A DNA stretch of 64,000 nt from assembly GCA_019426215.1 (NCBI GenBank), contig CM033400.1, forward strand, positions 20,320,568 through 20,384,567, in the 5' to 3' direction. The position numbers and the translations under genes were made by a program. Source of the DNA: Buddleja alternifolia. Taxonomy: Eukaryota; Streptophyta; Magnoliopsida; Lamiales; Scrophulariaceae. The notes beneath the pieces are model-generated. The model ran no database searches and was not told the origin of the DNA. It saw nothing but the letters and a program-made list of their open reading frames with translations. Below, piece after piece: positions 46,562-58,330 of the stretch (positions are counted from its first letter, which is position 1; each line of letters begins with the position of its first letter).

Positions 46562-47391
46562 TGTTGAAAGTTGAAGCTTTTGAAGAAAATAGAGGAGTTT
46601 TTGCCTTTGGAGAGAAAAAGCTTTTACAGTAGGAAAGATTGAAAGTGATAAAGGTTTTCTGTAAAAGTCTTGGTGAGTTTAAATAGAAGGTGAAAGTAAC
46701 TCCTCAATTGACAGATGAATGACACGTGTTCAGAGGTTAATGAAAAGGAATCTGAACCGTGTACATTTAATTTCGGATGTCAAAAAGTGTGGTAAAGTAG
46801 GGTACTATAACATTTTTCGGATCCGCAGTTAATTTGAAACAGTTTGAAAAAAATTTGAAATTTTCAGCATGAAGTGCATGCGCCTGATAGTGTACTGACA
46901 CGTACTCAGACTCATGCAATCACTGAACCGCCTAGGTTTAGATAGGAATCATAACCGTCAGTTCGATTTGATAGGCACGTGTGGGTAGTTGTCAAATCTG
47001 ATCTTTTGGACTTATCCACACGTTATCTTTAGCGATGAAAACTATGCATGAATTTTTGAAATCGAGTTACTTAGCGTTAAAGTGAGAATCCTTTCAACGC
47101 TGAAGTCTTTTCATAAAATATTTCAATAAATGAATCAATCGCTTGGATTTATGAGAGACAACATTATTAGAGATTGATTTTGTCATGCATAAAAGATAAG
47201 AGCTAGTGATCAATGCTTAAGATTTTGAAAGTCATTTTTTATCACAGTCGCTTGATACATTGAAGTAAGTACAATTTTAGAGTTCCCCCTAAAGTTGATG
47301 ACTCATTTCAAATTTTGATAAACGCTTTAGACATAAACATAAAGTGGATTCCCCTTAAATTATATGCCTATTAAATATGATGTTTTATGAT
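46562..47391 (-). promoter_or_regulatory. Spacer between pol and third frame, promoter-like
   Basis: No coding frame. On the minus strand it holds G-boxes CACGTG at 46976-46981 and within ACACGTGT at 46722-46729, a TATA-like CTATTTAAAC at 46678-46687, then a CT-rich leader of about 100 bases up to the ATG at 46561. G-box, TATA and leader are spaced as in a plant gene promoter. This suggests the third frame may be transcribed on its own; it is inference only. Confidence 0.5.
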
Positions 47392-50300
47392 TTAAGCGTT
47401 TAAATCGATCATACCTAATTCACTTCTCAAAGTGAGAAAGCGTTGTTCGTTGAGCGCTTTTGTGAAGATATCTGCCAGTTGTTTGTCAGTTCCAATGAAG
47501 TGCATGAAGATATCTTTCTTTTGAACATGGTCACGCAAGAAATGGTATCTAATGTCAATGTGTTTGGTTCTAGAATGAAGAACAGGATTTTGGGTCATAG
47601 CTAAAGCACTTTGGTTATCACAATGGATTGGGGTAGGACCTAGGATTATTCCATAATCTCTAAGTTGTTGCCTCATCCAAAGGATTTGTGCACAACAGCT
47701 TCCAGCGGCTACATATTCTGCCTCAGCGGTAGAAGTCGCTATGGATTGTTGTTTCTTACTATGCCACAAAACTAGTCTATCACCTAGAAATTGACATGTA
47801 CCACTAGTACTTTTTCTATCTATTTTGCATCCTGCAAAATCTGCATCTGAATAACCAATTAGTTCAAAAGAAGAATCCTGTGGATACCATAAGCCCACAT
47901 TTTGTGTGCCTTTTAGGTACTTAAGGATCTTCTTGGTAGCAATTAAGTGTGATTCTCTAGGATCAGATTGAAAACGTGCACACATGCATACCGAAAACAT
48001 AATATCAGGTCTACTAGCGGTAAGATAAAGAAGTGATCCAATAATACCCCTATAGTTAGTGATATCAATTTTCTTCCCACTTTCATCTTTATCTAACTTA
48101 AGCGTCTGGCTCATTGGAATTTTTGAAGATGATGCATTTTCCATACCAAATTTCTTAATCATATCTCTAGTATATTTAGCTTGGTTTATAAATATTCCAT
48201 TAGGGAGTTGCTTAACTTGTAATCCTAAGAAGAAAGTTAATTCACCCATCATGCTCATTTCAAATTGATCTTGCATCATTTTCGAAAATTTCTCACACAG
48301 TCGCTTATTAGTAGAACCAAATATAATATCATCAACATAGATTTGGACTAAGAGAATATCTTTATTATGGGTAATTTTAAATAACGTTGTGTCAACGCTG
48401 CCTTTTGAAAAGCCTTTACCGATAAGGAAGATAGAGAGAGTGTCATACCATGCTCTTGGTGCTTGTTTAAGGCCATAGAGTGCCTTATCCAGTTTGTAGA
48501 CCATACTTTTGCCATGGTTGTTGATGAATCCTGGTGGTTGCTCCACATAGACTTCTTCTTGGAGTTTACCATTCAAGAATGCACTCTTCACGTCCATTTG
48601 GTATACTGTGAACTTGTTGAATGCGGCAAACGCTAGGAACATCCTAATTGCTTTAAGACGGGCTACTGGGGCATACGTTTCATCAAAGTCAATACCCTCT
48701 TCTTGACAAAAACCCTGAGCGACTAATCTAGCTTTGTTTCTTATAACAATGCCATCTTCATCCATTTTGTTCCTAAAAACCCATCTCGTTCCAATAACTC
48801 CTTGGTGAGTTGGTCTTAGTACTAGCGTCCAAACCTTGCTTCTTTCAAATTGATTAAGCTCTTCTTGCATTGCTTCTACCCAACTTGAATCATTACGCGC
48901 TTCATCCACTTTCTTTGGTTCCATTTGAGATAGGAAACTTGCGAACATGGCCTCATTAAATGTAGCGGACCTAGTTCTAACAAGTGCTTCAATATCTCCA
49001 ATTACTAGCTCTGGTGGATGATCTCTAAGCCATTTACGGTCTGGTTGGAACGGGTTAAGAGACTCTTGGTTGTTAATCGCTTGATTCTCATTTGTCTCTT
49101 GCGTAGACGCTGCATCATTCACAGTTCCAATCTGCTCTTGATGATCATTCTCTTCATGATCATCAGCGATTCTGACATTATCATTTTTGTTAACCTCACG
49201 AGTATCCTTAGGAGGAAGTACATGAATCCCATCATCCTCGTCATCACTATCATCACTAAGGTTGATTTGCGATGCTTGTTGGGAGAGATCTTCAATTCCT
49301 ACATCATCAGAATTAACCTTACTCGGTTCTTGGTTAGCATCATCAAACACAACATGAATGGATTCTTCAACCTTCGATTTGATCTTATTTAAGATGCGAA
49401 AACTCTTTCCATTCTTGGCATAGCCTAGAAAGATTCCCTCATCTGCTTTAGGATCAAATGTCTTTAGGCTGTGAGATCCATTGTTATGAATGAAACATTT
49501 TGAACCAAATACATGAAAGTATGAAACGTTAGGCTTACGTCCCTTCCACAACTCATATGGAGTCTTCTCATGTTGCTTGTTAATCATACACCGGTTCTGA
49601 GTGTAGCAAGCGGTGTTGATGGCTTCGGCCCAAAACCTTTGAGGCAGCTTGGACTCTGCTAACATCGTCCTTGCGGCTTCTTTAAGCGTTCTGTTCCGTC
49701 GCTCAGCAACTCCATTCTGTTGAGGTGTTCTAGGAGCAGAATACTCATGAAGTATTCCTAAATCTATACAAAACTTCTCAACAACTTGGTTAGTAAATTC
49801 AGTTCCTCTATCGCTTCTAATTCTTGTCACTTTTAGATCTTTTGAATTTTGCAATTGACGAATTAGCGCTGTGAGCTTGACACTGGTTTCATCTTTGGTT
49901 GCTAGAAATTCTACCCATGTATAGCGAGAGAAATCATCAACTATTACTAGCGAGTACTTTTTGCCACTAACACTCATGATTTGAATAGGTCAAAACAAAT
50001 CTAAATGCAATAGTTCAAGAACTCTACAAGTAGATAGACATGGTTTCTTTTTGAAAGATGACTTAACTTGTTTACCCATTTGACATGCATCACATAAGCG
50101 ATTCTTTTGAAAGGAACCTTTAGGTAATCCCTCTACAAGATTTAGCGATATTAACTGAGAGATTGCCTTGAAATTGAGGTGATTCATTTTTCTATGCCAT
50201 AACCAACCCAATTCATTTTGACTTTTAGCAACAAAGCACGTGGGGTTGTTATCAACTGTAGAATCCCAATCTACTAACTACACATTGTTTGTTCTTTTTC

Positions 50301-50631
50301 CTTTTAATTTAGTAGACTTAGTCTTAGCGTCGTTAACATAGCAGAAGTCGCTTGAAAATTTTACTTCAAAGCTTTTATCACAAAATTGACTAATGCTTAA
50401 CAGGTTATGCTTAAGACCCTCAACATAATAAACATCACTAATCATGATGTTCCCCCTATGCATGATACCTATACCTTTTGTTTTACCTTTTGAGTTATCA
50501 CCGAATATAACTTGAGGACCGTTGGTAGCTTGATAGTAGACTAGAAGATTCTTGGAACCAGTCATGTGTCTTGACGATCCACTATCAAAGTACCAAACTG
50601 AAGTATCGGTGCTGGCTCTAGGTACCTGCAT
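47392..50631 (-). CDS. Sirevirus Pol (protease, integrase, reverse transcriptase, RNase H)
   Basis: One frame of about 1,079 codons from ATG 50631 to 47392, broken by TAG at 50278-50280 and TGA at 49990-49992. Order: aspartic protease [12 protein letters not shown]; integrase HHCC (HRKMNHL...CDACQMGK) at about 50190-50060; integrase core [34 protein letters not shown]; long acidic linker; reverse transcriptase [11 protein letters not shown]...[20 protein letters not shown] and intact YVDDIIFGS near 48330; RNase [21 protein letters not shown] and [11 protein letters not shown]. It is in a different frame from gag: the gag stop is at 50645 and TAA directly precedes the pol ATG. Normally Pol would be made from the gag-pol RNA by recoding or re-initiation. 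The stops make this copy defective. Confidence 0.9.
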
Positions 50632-50644
50632 TTAAAGGACAATT

Positions 50645-52861
50645 CTAATTCTTCTTAGGTACCAATGTTGTTTTGGGTCCTTCAGCGTTAGTAACCTTGG
50701 TTTGAATTAGAACTTTAGGAACCCATATTTGCCTGGTCTTCATTGTAGGAATACTGGCCTTCTTGGGTTTCACATTGTGCTGTGTGTGCTTTTTGGGTGT
50801 GTAATAATATCCTCGATTATAATAATAGTCATAATCATAGTCATAGTCATAATCATCATAGTATTGATGATATGATTTTGACTGTCTTGGATATTGACGC
50901 TGGTAAGTCCTTGGCGCTGGCTTGGGTTGCACTTTTGGTGCTTGACGCTTAGCGCTTGATTCACAGTGATTAGACTTGTCCTTGACTTTTTGAGCGTTTG
51001 GATGAGTTTGTCTTTGTGAATCATTTGCCTTAGCCTTACCCTTGCCTGAGTCAGCTTTAGCTTTCTCATTTGGCCTCGTACCATTGTCGCTAGGTTCACT
51101 TAGCGTTTGACTTTGTGAACTTTTCTCAACAAAGATAACACCCTTTCCTTTGTTGTTTGCCATAACATTGGATTTATTTGGTTGTTTACCGAATTTATTG
51201 CATCCTAAACAGGACTTTTCACCAAATAATCTAGTTACCTTAGTCACATTATCCAATTTTCTAGAAGCTTTTGATAATGATGAGATAAGCTGCTCTGATT
51301 TAGCAAGTTTAGCGATCAAATCAGCTTCTCTTTTGACTATTATATCAAGATCGCTTTTTAACTGAATAACTTCACTCTCAAGTGATTTGTTCTTCTCAAT
51401 GCACTGTTTGTGAACTTGCAACTCGGCTTTGAGTGTTACTTTATCACTTTTGAGCGACGAAATAATAGCGAGATCGTTTTGATATATTTTAGCGGCCTCT
51501 TGACAATCTTTATAATATTCTTTAACTTTGTCAAGTAATTCATCATAAGAGAGACGATGATATAATTCATTGGTTACCTCTGGTAGCGAGTCGTCAGACG
51601 CTTCATCATCTCTTGCCATGAGACAAATCAATGCTGAGTCGCTTGTAGGTTCATCATCACTACTTTCGTCTGATGATTCCAAATCCTCTTCAGGTGCGGA
51701 GAATGGTTCAGATTCCGCTAGCAGACCTTGTTGGCGAAGGTTGCTCCTGAATTGGTTTCTATCCGCATAGTCTTGCCTTGAGGGCTTTGACACATTTGGA
51801 TAAGGGCAATTTACCTGGTAGTGCCCTGGTTTCCTGCAATTATAACACAAATTAGTTTTCATTTTTTGTTCAGCAGTTAATCGCTTTGAGACTACTGGTG
51901 CTGAGAGATTCTGAGTGGGGGATGGAGGCGCTTGGTATGGAACTGGCGCTACCGGTTGAGGTGCAGAGTACACTGGCGCTTGATACTGAGGCGCTGGTGC
52001 TGGAGGAGGAGTTTGAAATGAATTCTGTCCAGTAGGAGTTCTCTTCTCGTATCGTAGAAATTTCTTGAACTTCTTTACCAATAAGGCCATTTCCTTTTCT
52101 TCATTTGACTCAACCGGTTTGACCTCAATAACCGCTTTTCCCTTATTTTTGGTGGTAGCTATTAAAGCTCCTGATTCAATCGCTGAAGTCGATGTGTCGC
52201 TGACTTCACCTAATTCGAACTCAAATGCCTTTAACTCTGAAAAGACATGCTCTGGGGTAAGTGTCTCCAATGTTTGTGATTCTCTCATAGCAACAGTCTT
52301 AATTAAATACTTGCTTGGAAGACTTCTAAAAATCTTGTTGACCATTTCCTTGTTGGTCAATTCCTTGTCTAATGACGCTAACTCGGTAATAAGCAAAGTA
52401 AACCTTGCGTCTAGTTGTTCTAGCGTCTCATTGGGCTGCATTTTGAAATGCTCGAATCTTTGCATGGCTATGGAGAGCTTGTTCTCCTTCATTTGTGCTG
52501 AACCTTCACACACAATAGCCAATTTATCCCATATTTCTTTGGATGTCTTACATTGCTTTATCTTGTTGAACAATGCATCGTTATCTCCTAACGCTGAGTA
52601 AAGTGCACTTCGTCCAACATTATCCAGATTCGCTCTTTTTCGATCATCTGGCGTCCAGTCTAGTTTATTTTTCTGGACATATCCATCTGGAGTGGCTTCA
52701 TCGGCTCCAGGTGCTCGAGTTCTCACTTGCATGATTTTGATGGGGCCATCTGTAATAACATCACACATTTCATTATCACATGAGCATAAGTATGCGAATG
52801 CTCTAAGTTTCCACGAATCATAATTTGATTCTACCAACTTAGGCATTTTGTTAAAAGCCAT
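50645..52861 (-). CDS. Sirevirus Gag, 738 residues
   Basis: Open throughout from ATG 52861 (MAFNKMPKLVESNYDSWK). Residues 1-240 are the copia gag domain (YALGDND-like YSALGDNDALFNKI, IWDKLAIVCEG, RFTLLITELASLD, KIFRSLPSKY). A Pro/Ala/Gln-rich linker follows, then a CCHC knuckle CYNCRKPGHYQVNC near 338, an acidic Ser/Asp/Glu stretch about 380-420, and a long coiled coil about 425-545. Next come a CLGC motif near 557, a Lys/Ser-rich stretch, and a DYDYDYDYDYYY tyrosine-aspartate repeat near 680. The long C-terminal extension with coiled coil is typical of Sirevirus Gag and may serve in particle assembly or host protein contact. Confidence 0.92.
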   Translation of the reverse strand: MAFNKMPKLVESNYDSWKLRAFAYLCSCDNEMCDVITDGPIKIMQVRTRAPGADEATPDGYVQKNKLDWTPDDRKRANLDNVGRSALYSALGDNDALFNKIKQCKTSKEIWDKLAIVCEGSAQMKENKLSIAMQRFEHFKMQPNETLEQLDARFTLLITELASLDKELTNKEMVNKIFRSLPSKYLIKTVAMRESQTLETLTPEHVFSELKAFEFELGEVSDTSTSAIESGALIATTKNKGKAVIEVKPVESNEEKEMALLVKKFKKFLRYEKRTPTGQNSFQTPPPAPAPQYQAPVYSAPQPVAPVPYQAPPSPTQNLSAPVVSKRLTAEQKMKTNLCYNCRKPGHYQVNCPYPNVSKPSRQDYADRNQFRSNLRQQGLLAESEPFSAPEEDLESSDESSDDEPTSDSALICLMARDDEASDDSLPEVTNELYHRLSYDELLDKVKEYYKDCQEAAKIYQNDLAIISSLKSDKVTLKAELQVHKQCIEKNKSLESEVIQLKSDLDIIVKREADLIAKLAKSEQLISSLSKASRKLDNVTKVTRLFGEKSCLGCNKFGKQPNKSNVMANNKGKGVIFVEKSSQSQTLSEPSDNGTRPNEKAKADSGKGKAKANDSQRQTHPNAQKVKDKSNHCESSAKRQAPKVQPKPAPRTYQRQYPRQSKSYHQYYDDYDYDYDYDYYYNRGYYYTPKKHTQHNVKPKKASIPTMKTRQIWVPKVLIQTKVTNAEGPKTTLVPKKN

Positions 52862-52957
52862 AATGATATGTTTTGATAAAAAGATTTAAAGCGATTAAGT
52901 TTAGAAAGGTGGATCTAAACAAGCAGTTACGCTCGGAAACGCTTAGGTTTCTACTTC

Positions 52958-52973
52958 AACCGCTCTGATACCA
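52958..52973 (-). other. Primer binding site of the Sirevirus (initiator tRNA-Met type)
   Basis: Minus strand TGGTATCAGAGCGGTT, two bases after the LTR end ...CCACCA. It fixes the right LTR as the 5' LTR. Confidence 0.88.
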
Positions 52974-52975
52974 CT

Positions 52976-54487
52976 TGGTGGTCCCATGTGGCATACGAAA
53001 GGGTCTAGAAGGGGGGGGGGGGGTTGAATAGACCCTGAAGTCTTTTTCGACTTCACAAAATTTTCGTATCACTTTAGAAATTTGAACGCTTGGAAAAACT
53101 AAGCGCTTGGGTCAGACGCTTCAGAATAGTTAACTTAGACTTAGTGATTTTAGCAGTTTACCAAAGTAGGGCAACACTTAGATCGCTTAATCAGGGTTAG
53201 CACAGCGGAAATAATGTTTAGCGTTCTTTTAGTTGAATTAATCGCTTTGCAATTTTACTTGTCTTTTTCAGAATAATATGAAGTGAATAATATAAGACAA
53301 TAAAATAAATGACACAATAATTTGTAAGGTTCACTGGGTGATGTAATCCCAGCTACGTCCTTCTTCTCCTTTTTCACTTGGAGGAAATTACTATGATGAT
53401 TATCAAAGGATCACACAGAAACTTCTACAAAATAGTAATGGATGAAAATGATCTTGGGCTCCTTGATCACACAGACTTCAGCACCAATGAAGATCGTCTT
53501 CTTCAAGCTTCTCTCACTCAGAAATACTGCCTGAAAGGTTTCAACAACTTTTCTCACTCAGATGAAAGGTTGAGGATTATCACTAGGGTTTTGTTTGTTT
53601 TAAAGAAGATCAAACAACTTGGAATATCTCAGTTGGAGTTTGGATTTCTTCTTTGGAAGATATTTGAGATATTTGTGACTGTCTGGAATGTAGATAGAAA
53701 GCTTGAAAGGTTTTGGCTATGAAATTTCTAAGCTTTTTCCAGAAAGAATGTACGTAGGATTTTTGACAATAATTTCTCGTATATTCTTGATGTTGTTCTT
53801 CATGTTTTGATTTTCTGGAGTAAGGTATTTATAGGCAATTTCTTGGGATCTGTCCGTTGGACACATGTAGGAGCGTGCCTTTCACGTAGCACGTGATTGT
53901 ACCTAAAATCTGACATTCCTGAAAATTCGCTGGAACCGATTGGACGGGAGCAGCTAAAACTCTGAAAGTTCTGACAATCTGGTCAAAAGGAGGCTTGTCC
54001 ACAAGTCACAGTAGCTTATCACATTTAATGCTCTTATCAGGCATTTAATGCAATTTGAATTTATTTCCCGTTGGAAATAAATGTCCGTTGAATGATTGCA
54101 TTTAAGTCCTTTATGACTTGAGGATTTAGTTTAGGTGAATCTTCTATAAGTCGCTTGAGTATTTGAACGCTTGATTCATGAATCCTGAACTGCGGTCTCT
54201 TAGCGTTTGACAGGCGCTAAGAAGGAATCTTCATCTTCGGTTGACTTCAGACGCTGGTCTTCAACTTCTTCTCAAATAGACTCACCTAGAATTCTATTAT
54301 TGATTCAGTCGCTAAGACTTAGTCTAAAATCTATGAGGATAAAAATTACAAGCCTAAACAAAATTACAAACTCTTTAAACGCTTTATACAGTGATCTATG
54401 AAAGCATAAACTTACATTTTATTTGAGGTCTAACATTGAATCCTATCTTGTCATCATCAAAACATCTAACATGAGATTTCCTAACAG
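52976..54487 (-). repeat. 5' LTR of the Sirevirus, complete
   Basis: 1,512 bp, TGTTAGG...CCACCA on the minus strand, with a run of C near the end (G run on the plus strand at about 53010). It contains many CGCTT strings and an antisense 114-codon open frame at 53378-53722. Confidence 0.9.
53825..53834 (-). promoter_or_regulatory. TATA box of the Sirevirus 5' LTR
   Basis: Minus strand GCCTATAAATACC, a close TATA match about 655 bases into the LTR. Conserved in the partner LTR at 42278-42287. Confidence 0.65.
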
Positions 54488-54492
54488 TACAA

Positions 54493-55251
54493 CATCATCC
54501 AACCACCGGCCCCATTGCCAGCAGCTATTGACGTTAACATCAACCCCATTGCTAGCAGCTATTGTCGCTAGTGAATCCTGTAGCACCATCCTCATAGGCA
54601 ACACTCTTAATCCCATCATTGTTTCCCATGCAGCCTGCCATTGACGTTAACATCAACCCCCAAATTATTGCTCAAGGAAGAAGTCAACAGGAGATAGTTG
54701 GAGCCAACATGTTTACAGTTGGAAATGAGGGCCCAATGCGTGCCTACCCTGACAATGGAAACGTGTGGAGGTCCCAGAAAAGCATGGTTGAAAGATTTGA
54801 GAAAATGCAAAATGAGATAAAGGAGATGAGACAATGTTTTGGATGAGGTCTACCAGATCCAAGGAGAGGAATTTCTTTCGCGCTGAGGGTGATGGCTAAT
54901 GATTTACCTCTCCATTTTTGGGTGCCCAGCTTATTTGAATATGATGGCTCTACGGATCCTATGGAGCCTTGTGGAAATTTAAGAATTGCACATTGCTACA
55001 CCATTATTTTTATGGAGTGAAATGTCAAGTTTTCCTGATGACATTGACACAGGCTGCCCAACAGTGGTTTAATCAGCTACTATAGGATTCCGTCCATTTT
55101 TTTCAAGAATTTAGTTTCGGTGTTCTTGCACTTGTTCATGAGGAGCAAGAAGTAAGCTTGTTCCATATGCGCCAGAAAAACGACAAGTCCTTGCGAAAGT
55201 ATACACGAAGATTCAATGCTGTCGTATTAGAGGTGCCATAAGCCACTACGT
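54493..55251 (+). pseudogene. Gypsy gag fragment, middle part
   Basis: After Met/Gln-rich sequence (open frame 54619-54846) comes a gag domain readable across frames: SLFEYDGSTDPME, a W-F-N-Q-L string, and QKNDKSLRKYTRRFN. These match gag of Tat-like plant gypsy elements, but stops and shifts occur. It is cut at 55251 by the copia element and continues at 60083. Confidence 0.7.
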
Positions 55252-55617
55252 GTTAGGAATCAATGTGCATAAACGAACTTAAAAGTAAAGAGAAAGCAAG
55301 AAAAAGAGACAGCGATTTTACGTGGTTCAGCAAATTTCCTACATGCACGGACCTAGGCTAGAGATATTTTATTATTCTTGAGAGAGATAGATACAATTAC
55401 AATGAAGAGAATTTCATCTACTTATATGTTCTACACTTGGAGACTAAGTTAAAATGACCTAATCCAAGTAGGTAACTCAAAACTTGACAAAATAACACAA
55501 ACTGCTCGGCGTCTATGTGCCGCGCCTAGGCGGGCGTCGAGTTGCGCCTAAGAGCCGTTCCAGCTCAAATTCTTCTTCATTCGGCACTTTGATTTGTCTC
55601 CACACTCAAACCCATCA
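55252..55617 (-). repeat. 3' LTR of the TNT1-like copia element
   Basis: 366 bp. Lacks about 100 bp of GC-rich sequence present in the other LTR. Confidence 0.9.
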
Positions 55618-55731
55618 ATCTCCCACTTGGAGACCAAACTCAAAGTTGAATCTTAACCTCTTCATCAAACTCCACAACTCTTCATCCTCTAAATGAAAAC
55701 ACTCTCTCTCTAGCATAAGTCGACCTCCTCA

Positions 55732-56019
55732 TCACATAAGTTCGAGGCCAACCGAGGCCATGCAAAACCTCAGTTTCTCGGTGGTAACTCCATTAGTTAA
55801 CATATCCGCTGGATTCTTCGCACCAAGCACCTTCTTCAACTCCAAAGTCCCATCATCTATAATCTCTCGGATATGATGATACTTCAATTGAATATGCTTT
55901 GTCCTCGAGCTAAACATCGGATTCTTTGCCAAACAAATGGTGCTTTGACTATCACTATAAAGTGCACAATCCTGTTGCTCCTTATCAATCTCCCTCAGAA
56001 AGATCTTCAACAAAACCAT
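55732..56019 (-). pseudogene. Copia RNase H C-terminal piece
   Basis: LYSDSQSTICLAKNP, SRTKHIQLKYHHIRE and NPADMLT are the RNase H end of copia Pol. It ends near the polypurine tract before the LTR. Confidence 0.85.
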
Positions 56020-56274
56020 CTCTTTGCCAGCTTCTGAAATGGCAATGTACTCAGCCTCGATTGTGGAGAGTGCTACACACTTTTGTAGCCTAGAATTCCA
56101 ACTTATTGCAGTGCCACCTACTGTATAAATTTACCCCGATGTACTCTTCCGACCATCTTGATCACCACCTAAATCCGCATCCACGAAGCCTTCCAAAGTA
56201 ACACTACTGCCCGAAAAACATAAGCACACACTCGATGTACCCCTCAAATACATCAGTAGCCATTTTACTGCTTC

Positions 56275-57167
56275 CTAATGTTTTAACCCCGGATTAGCCA
56301 TATACCGACTCACAACTCCCACTGCATGGGCTATATCCGACCTTGTACACACCATCGTGTACATCAAACTCCCAATGGCAGAGGCATAGGGAACCTTTGC
56401 CACTTGATCTCGCTCCTCCTCAGTATTAGGTGATTGTTCCTTGCTCAACTTGAAATGACTCCCCAAAGGTGTACTTCTAGATTTTGCATTTGAGATTGCA
56501 AATCTAGAAAGTACCTTTTCAATGTACTTCTCTTGAGTCAACTTGAGACTCCCACTCGACCTATCTCGAATGATCCTCATCCCGAGGATAGTATTTGCAA
56601 CTCCCAAGTCCTTCATCTCAAATTCAGTGGATAGTTGCTTCTTCAACTTATCAATTTCTCTCATGTTAGACCCAACTACTAACATATTATCCACATACAA
56701 TAGCAATATTATGTAACAATCCCTAAACTTCTTGAAATAACAACAATGATCCATTTGACACCTAGTATATCCACTACCAGCCATGAAGGTGTCAAACTTC
56801 TTATACTATTGCCTCGGAGCTTGTTTAAGTCCATACAAGCTTTTCTCTAGCTTGCACACAAGGTCTTCTCGTCCATTCTCTAGAAAACCTTCCGGTTGAA
56901 TCATGTAGATATCCTCCTCCAAATCCCCGTGAAGGAATGCTGTTTTTTACATCTAATTGCTCAAGATGCAACAACACTTAGAACCATCCTAATAGTAGTC
57001 AACTTAACAACCAGAGAAAATATTTCAGTGTAGTCAATCCCTTCCTTCTGCTGGAACCCTTTGACCACCAACCTCGCCTTGTACCTTTTACTACCGTCCG
57101 GTTCTTCCTTAACCCGGAATACCCACTTGTTCTGCAAAGCCCGTTTCCCCTTCGGTAACTCAGTCAA
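56275..57167 (-). pseudogene. Copia reverse transcriptase, broken
   Basis: Pieces 57167-56961 ([35 protein letters not shown]) and 56784-56275 lie in different frames. The catalytic motif reads LLLYVDNMLVVGS, so the second Asp of YVDD is Asn. Between them the canonical QMDVKTAFLHG region is disrupted by a frameshift. Inactive. Confidence 0.85.
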
Positions 57168-57170
57168 CCT

Positions 57171-58265
57171 CTAAGTTCTATTTCTCTCAAGCGAGCTCAT
57201 TTCATCCTTCATGGCTACATCCCACTTAAGAGAATCTCCCACACTCATTGCCTCTTTGTACGACTCGGGTTCACCCGAATCCATCAAAAGTAAATAGTGT
57301 AAAAAAGGGGAATACCTCATGTTTGGTTTAGGATTTCTGCTCGATCTTCTCAAGGTTGGTGGTGGAGTCTCCGGATCATCCTCGATCCTATTCTCAGTGT
57401 CATTCCCAGCAACCTCGTCTAGAGTGATCTCTTCCAATATCGCCTTTGGTCTCTCATTTTCCTCAGTCTCTGCTCCAAGTCTATCCTTGTAGAGCACCTT
57501 TTCATTGAACGTGACATCCTTATGCCTTATGATTTTGTTGTTTTGGTAATCCCAGAACTGATACCCAAAACTCTCTGCTCCATAGCCAATAAAGATGCAC
57601 TTCTGTGCCTTAGGATCCAATTTATCCCTGTCATCAGAACTTCGCAAGACATAAGATAAACAACCAAATATTTTTAAATGCGATAAATTTACCTCTTTTC
57701 CAGACCAAACCTCCTCCGGTATTTTGAAGTCCAATGGTACTGAAGGTCCCCGGTTGATGAGGTAAGCCGCAGTGCTCACTACATCATCCTAAAATGTCTT
57801 TGGCAACCCGGAGTGAAGCCTCATGCTCCTAGCTCGTTCATTCAAGATTCTATTCATCCGCTCTGCAATCGCATTCTGCTGCGGAGTCCCCGGAATGGTC
57901 TTGATCATCTCGATCCCATTCTCTGCACAATAGTCTTTGAACTCTTGACTATCATATTCCCCTCCATTATCCGACCTTAGACACTTCAATTTCATCCCCG
58001 TTTCATTCTCGACTTCTGACTTCCATTTCCTAAAGGTATTAAACACATCCGACTTATTTTTCAGAAAATAGACCCATACCTTTCAAGTGGAATCAGCAAT
58101 GAAGGTAACATAATATCTCGAGCCTCCAAGTGACTGTATGGGAGCCGGTCCCCATACATCAGTATGCACAAGCTCCAACTTCTCTGCCTTCGGTTCTTTA
58201 CCCGTCTTAGAAAAACTTGCCTTTTTGCTTCCTAAGCACACAGTCTTTGCAAATACCCAATTCAA
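57171..58265 (-). pseudogene. Copia integrase, broken
   Basis: Three pieces (58265-58083, 58046-57789, 57779-57171) show [40 protein letters not shown] and the C-terminal LNRG-type AAYLINRGPSVPLDFKIPEE. They are in one frame, separated by stops at 58083 and 57789. Confidence 0.85.
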
Positions 58266-58330
58266 CCATCTTCGAGATTAGTAGCTTTCCTTGCATGCCA
58301 TGATTCTCATTCCCTTCTCACTCATATGCC

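Larger units (their letters stand above)
41428..54487 (-). mobile_element. Sirevirus-type Ty1/copia retrotransposon, 13 kb
   Basis: Flanked by GTACA on both sides (41423-41427 and 54488-54492), so the borders are firm. On the minus strand: 5' LTR 54487-52976, initiator-tRNA-Met primer site, gag with a long coiled-coil tail, pol in another frame, an extra reading frame of about 1,357 codons, and a 3' LTR lacking its first about 470 bp. The gag length, the pol motif [12 protein letters not shown] and the extra frame after pol place it in the Sirevirus (SIRE/Maximus) lineage. Shared LTR parts differ at about eleven of 1,040 positions by eye, so it is young, but gag-pol and the third frame carry stops. 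Confidence 0.9.
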
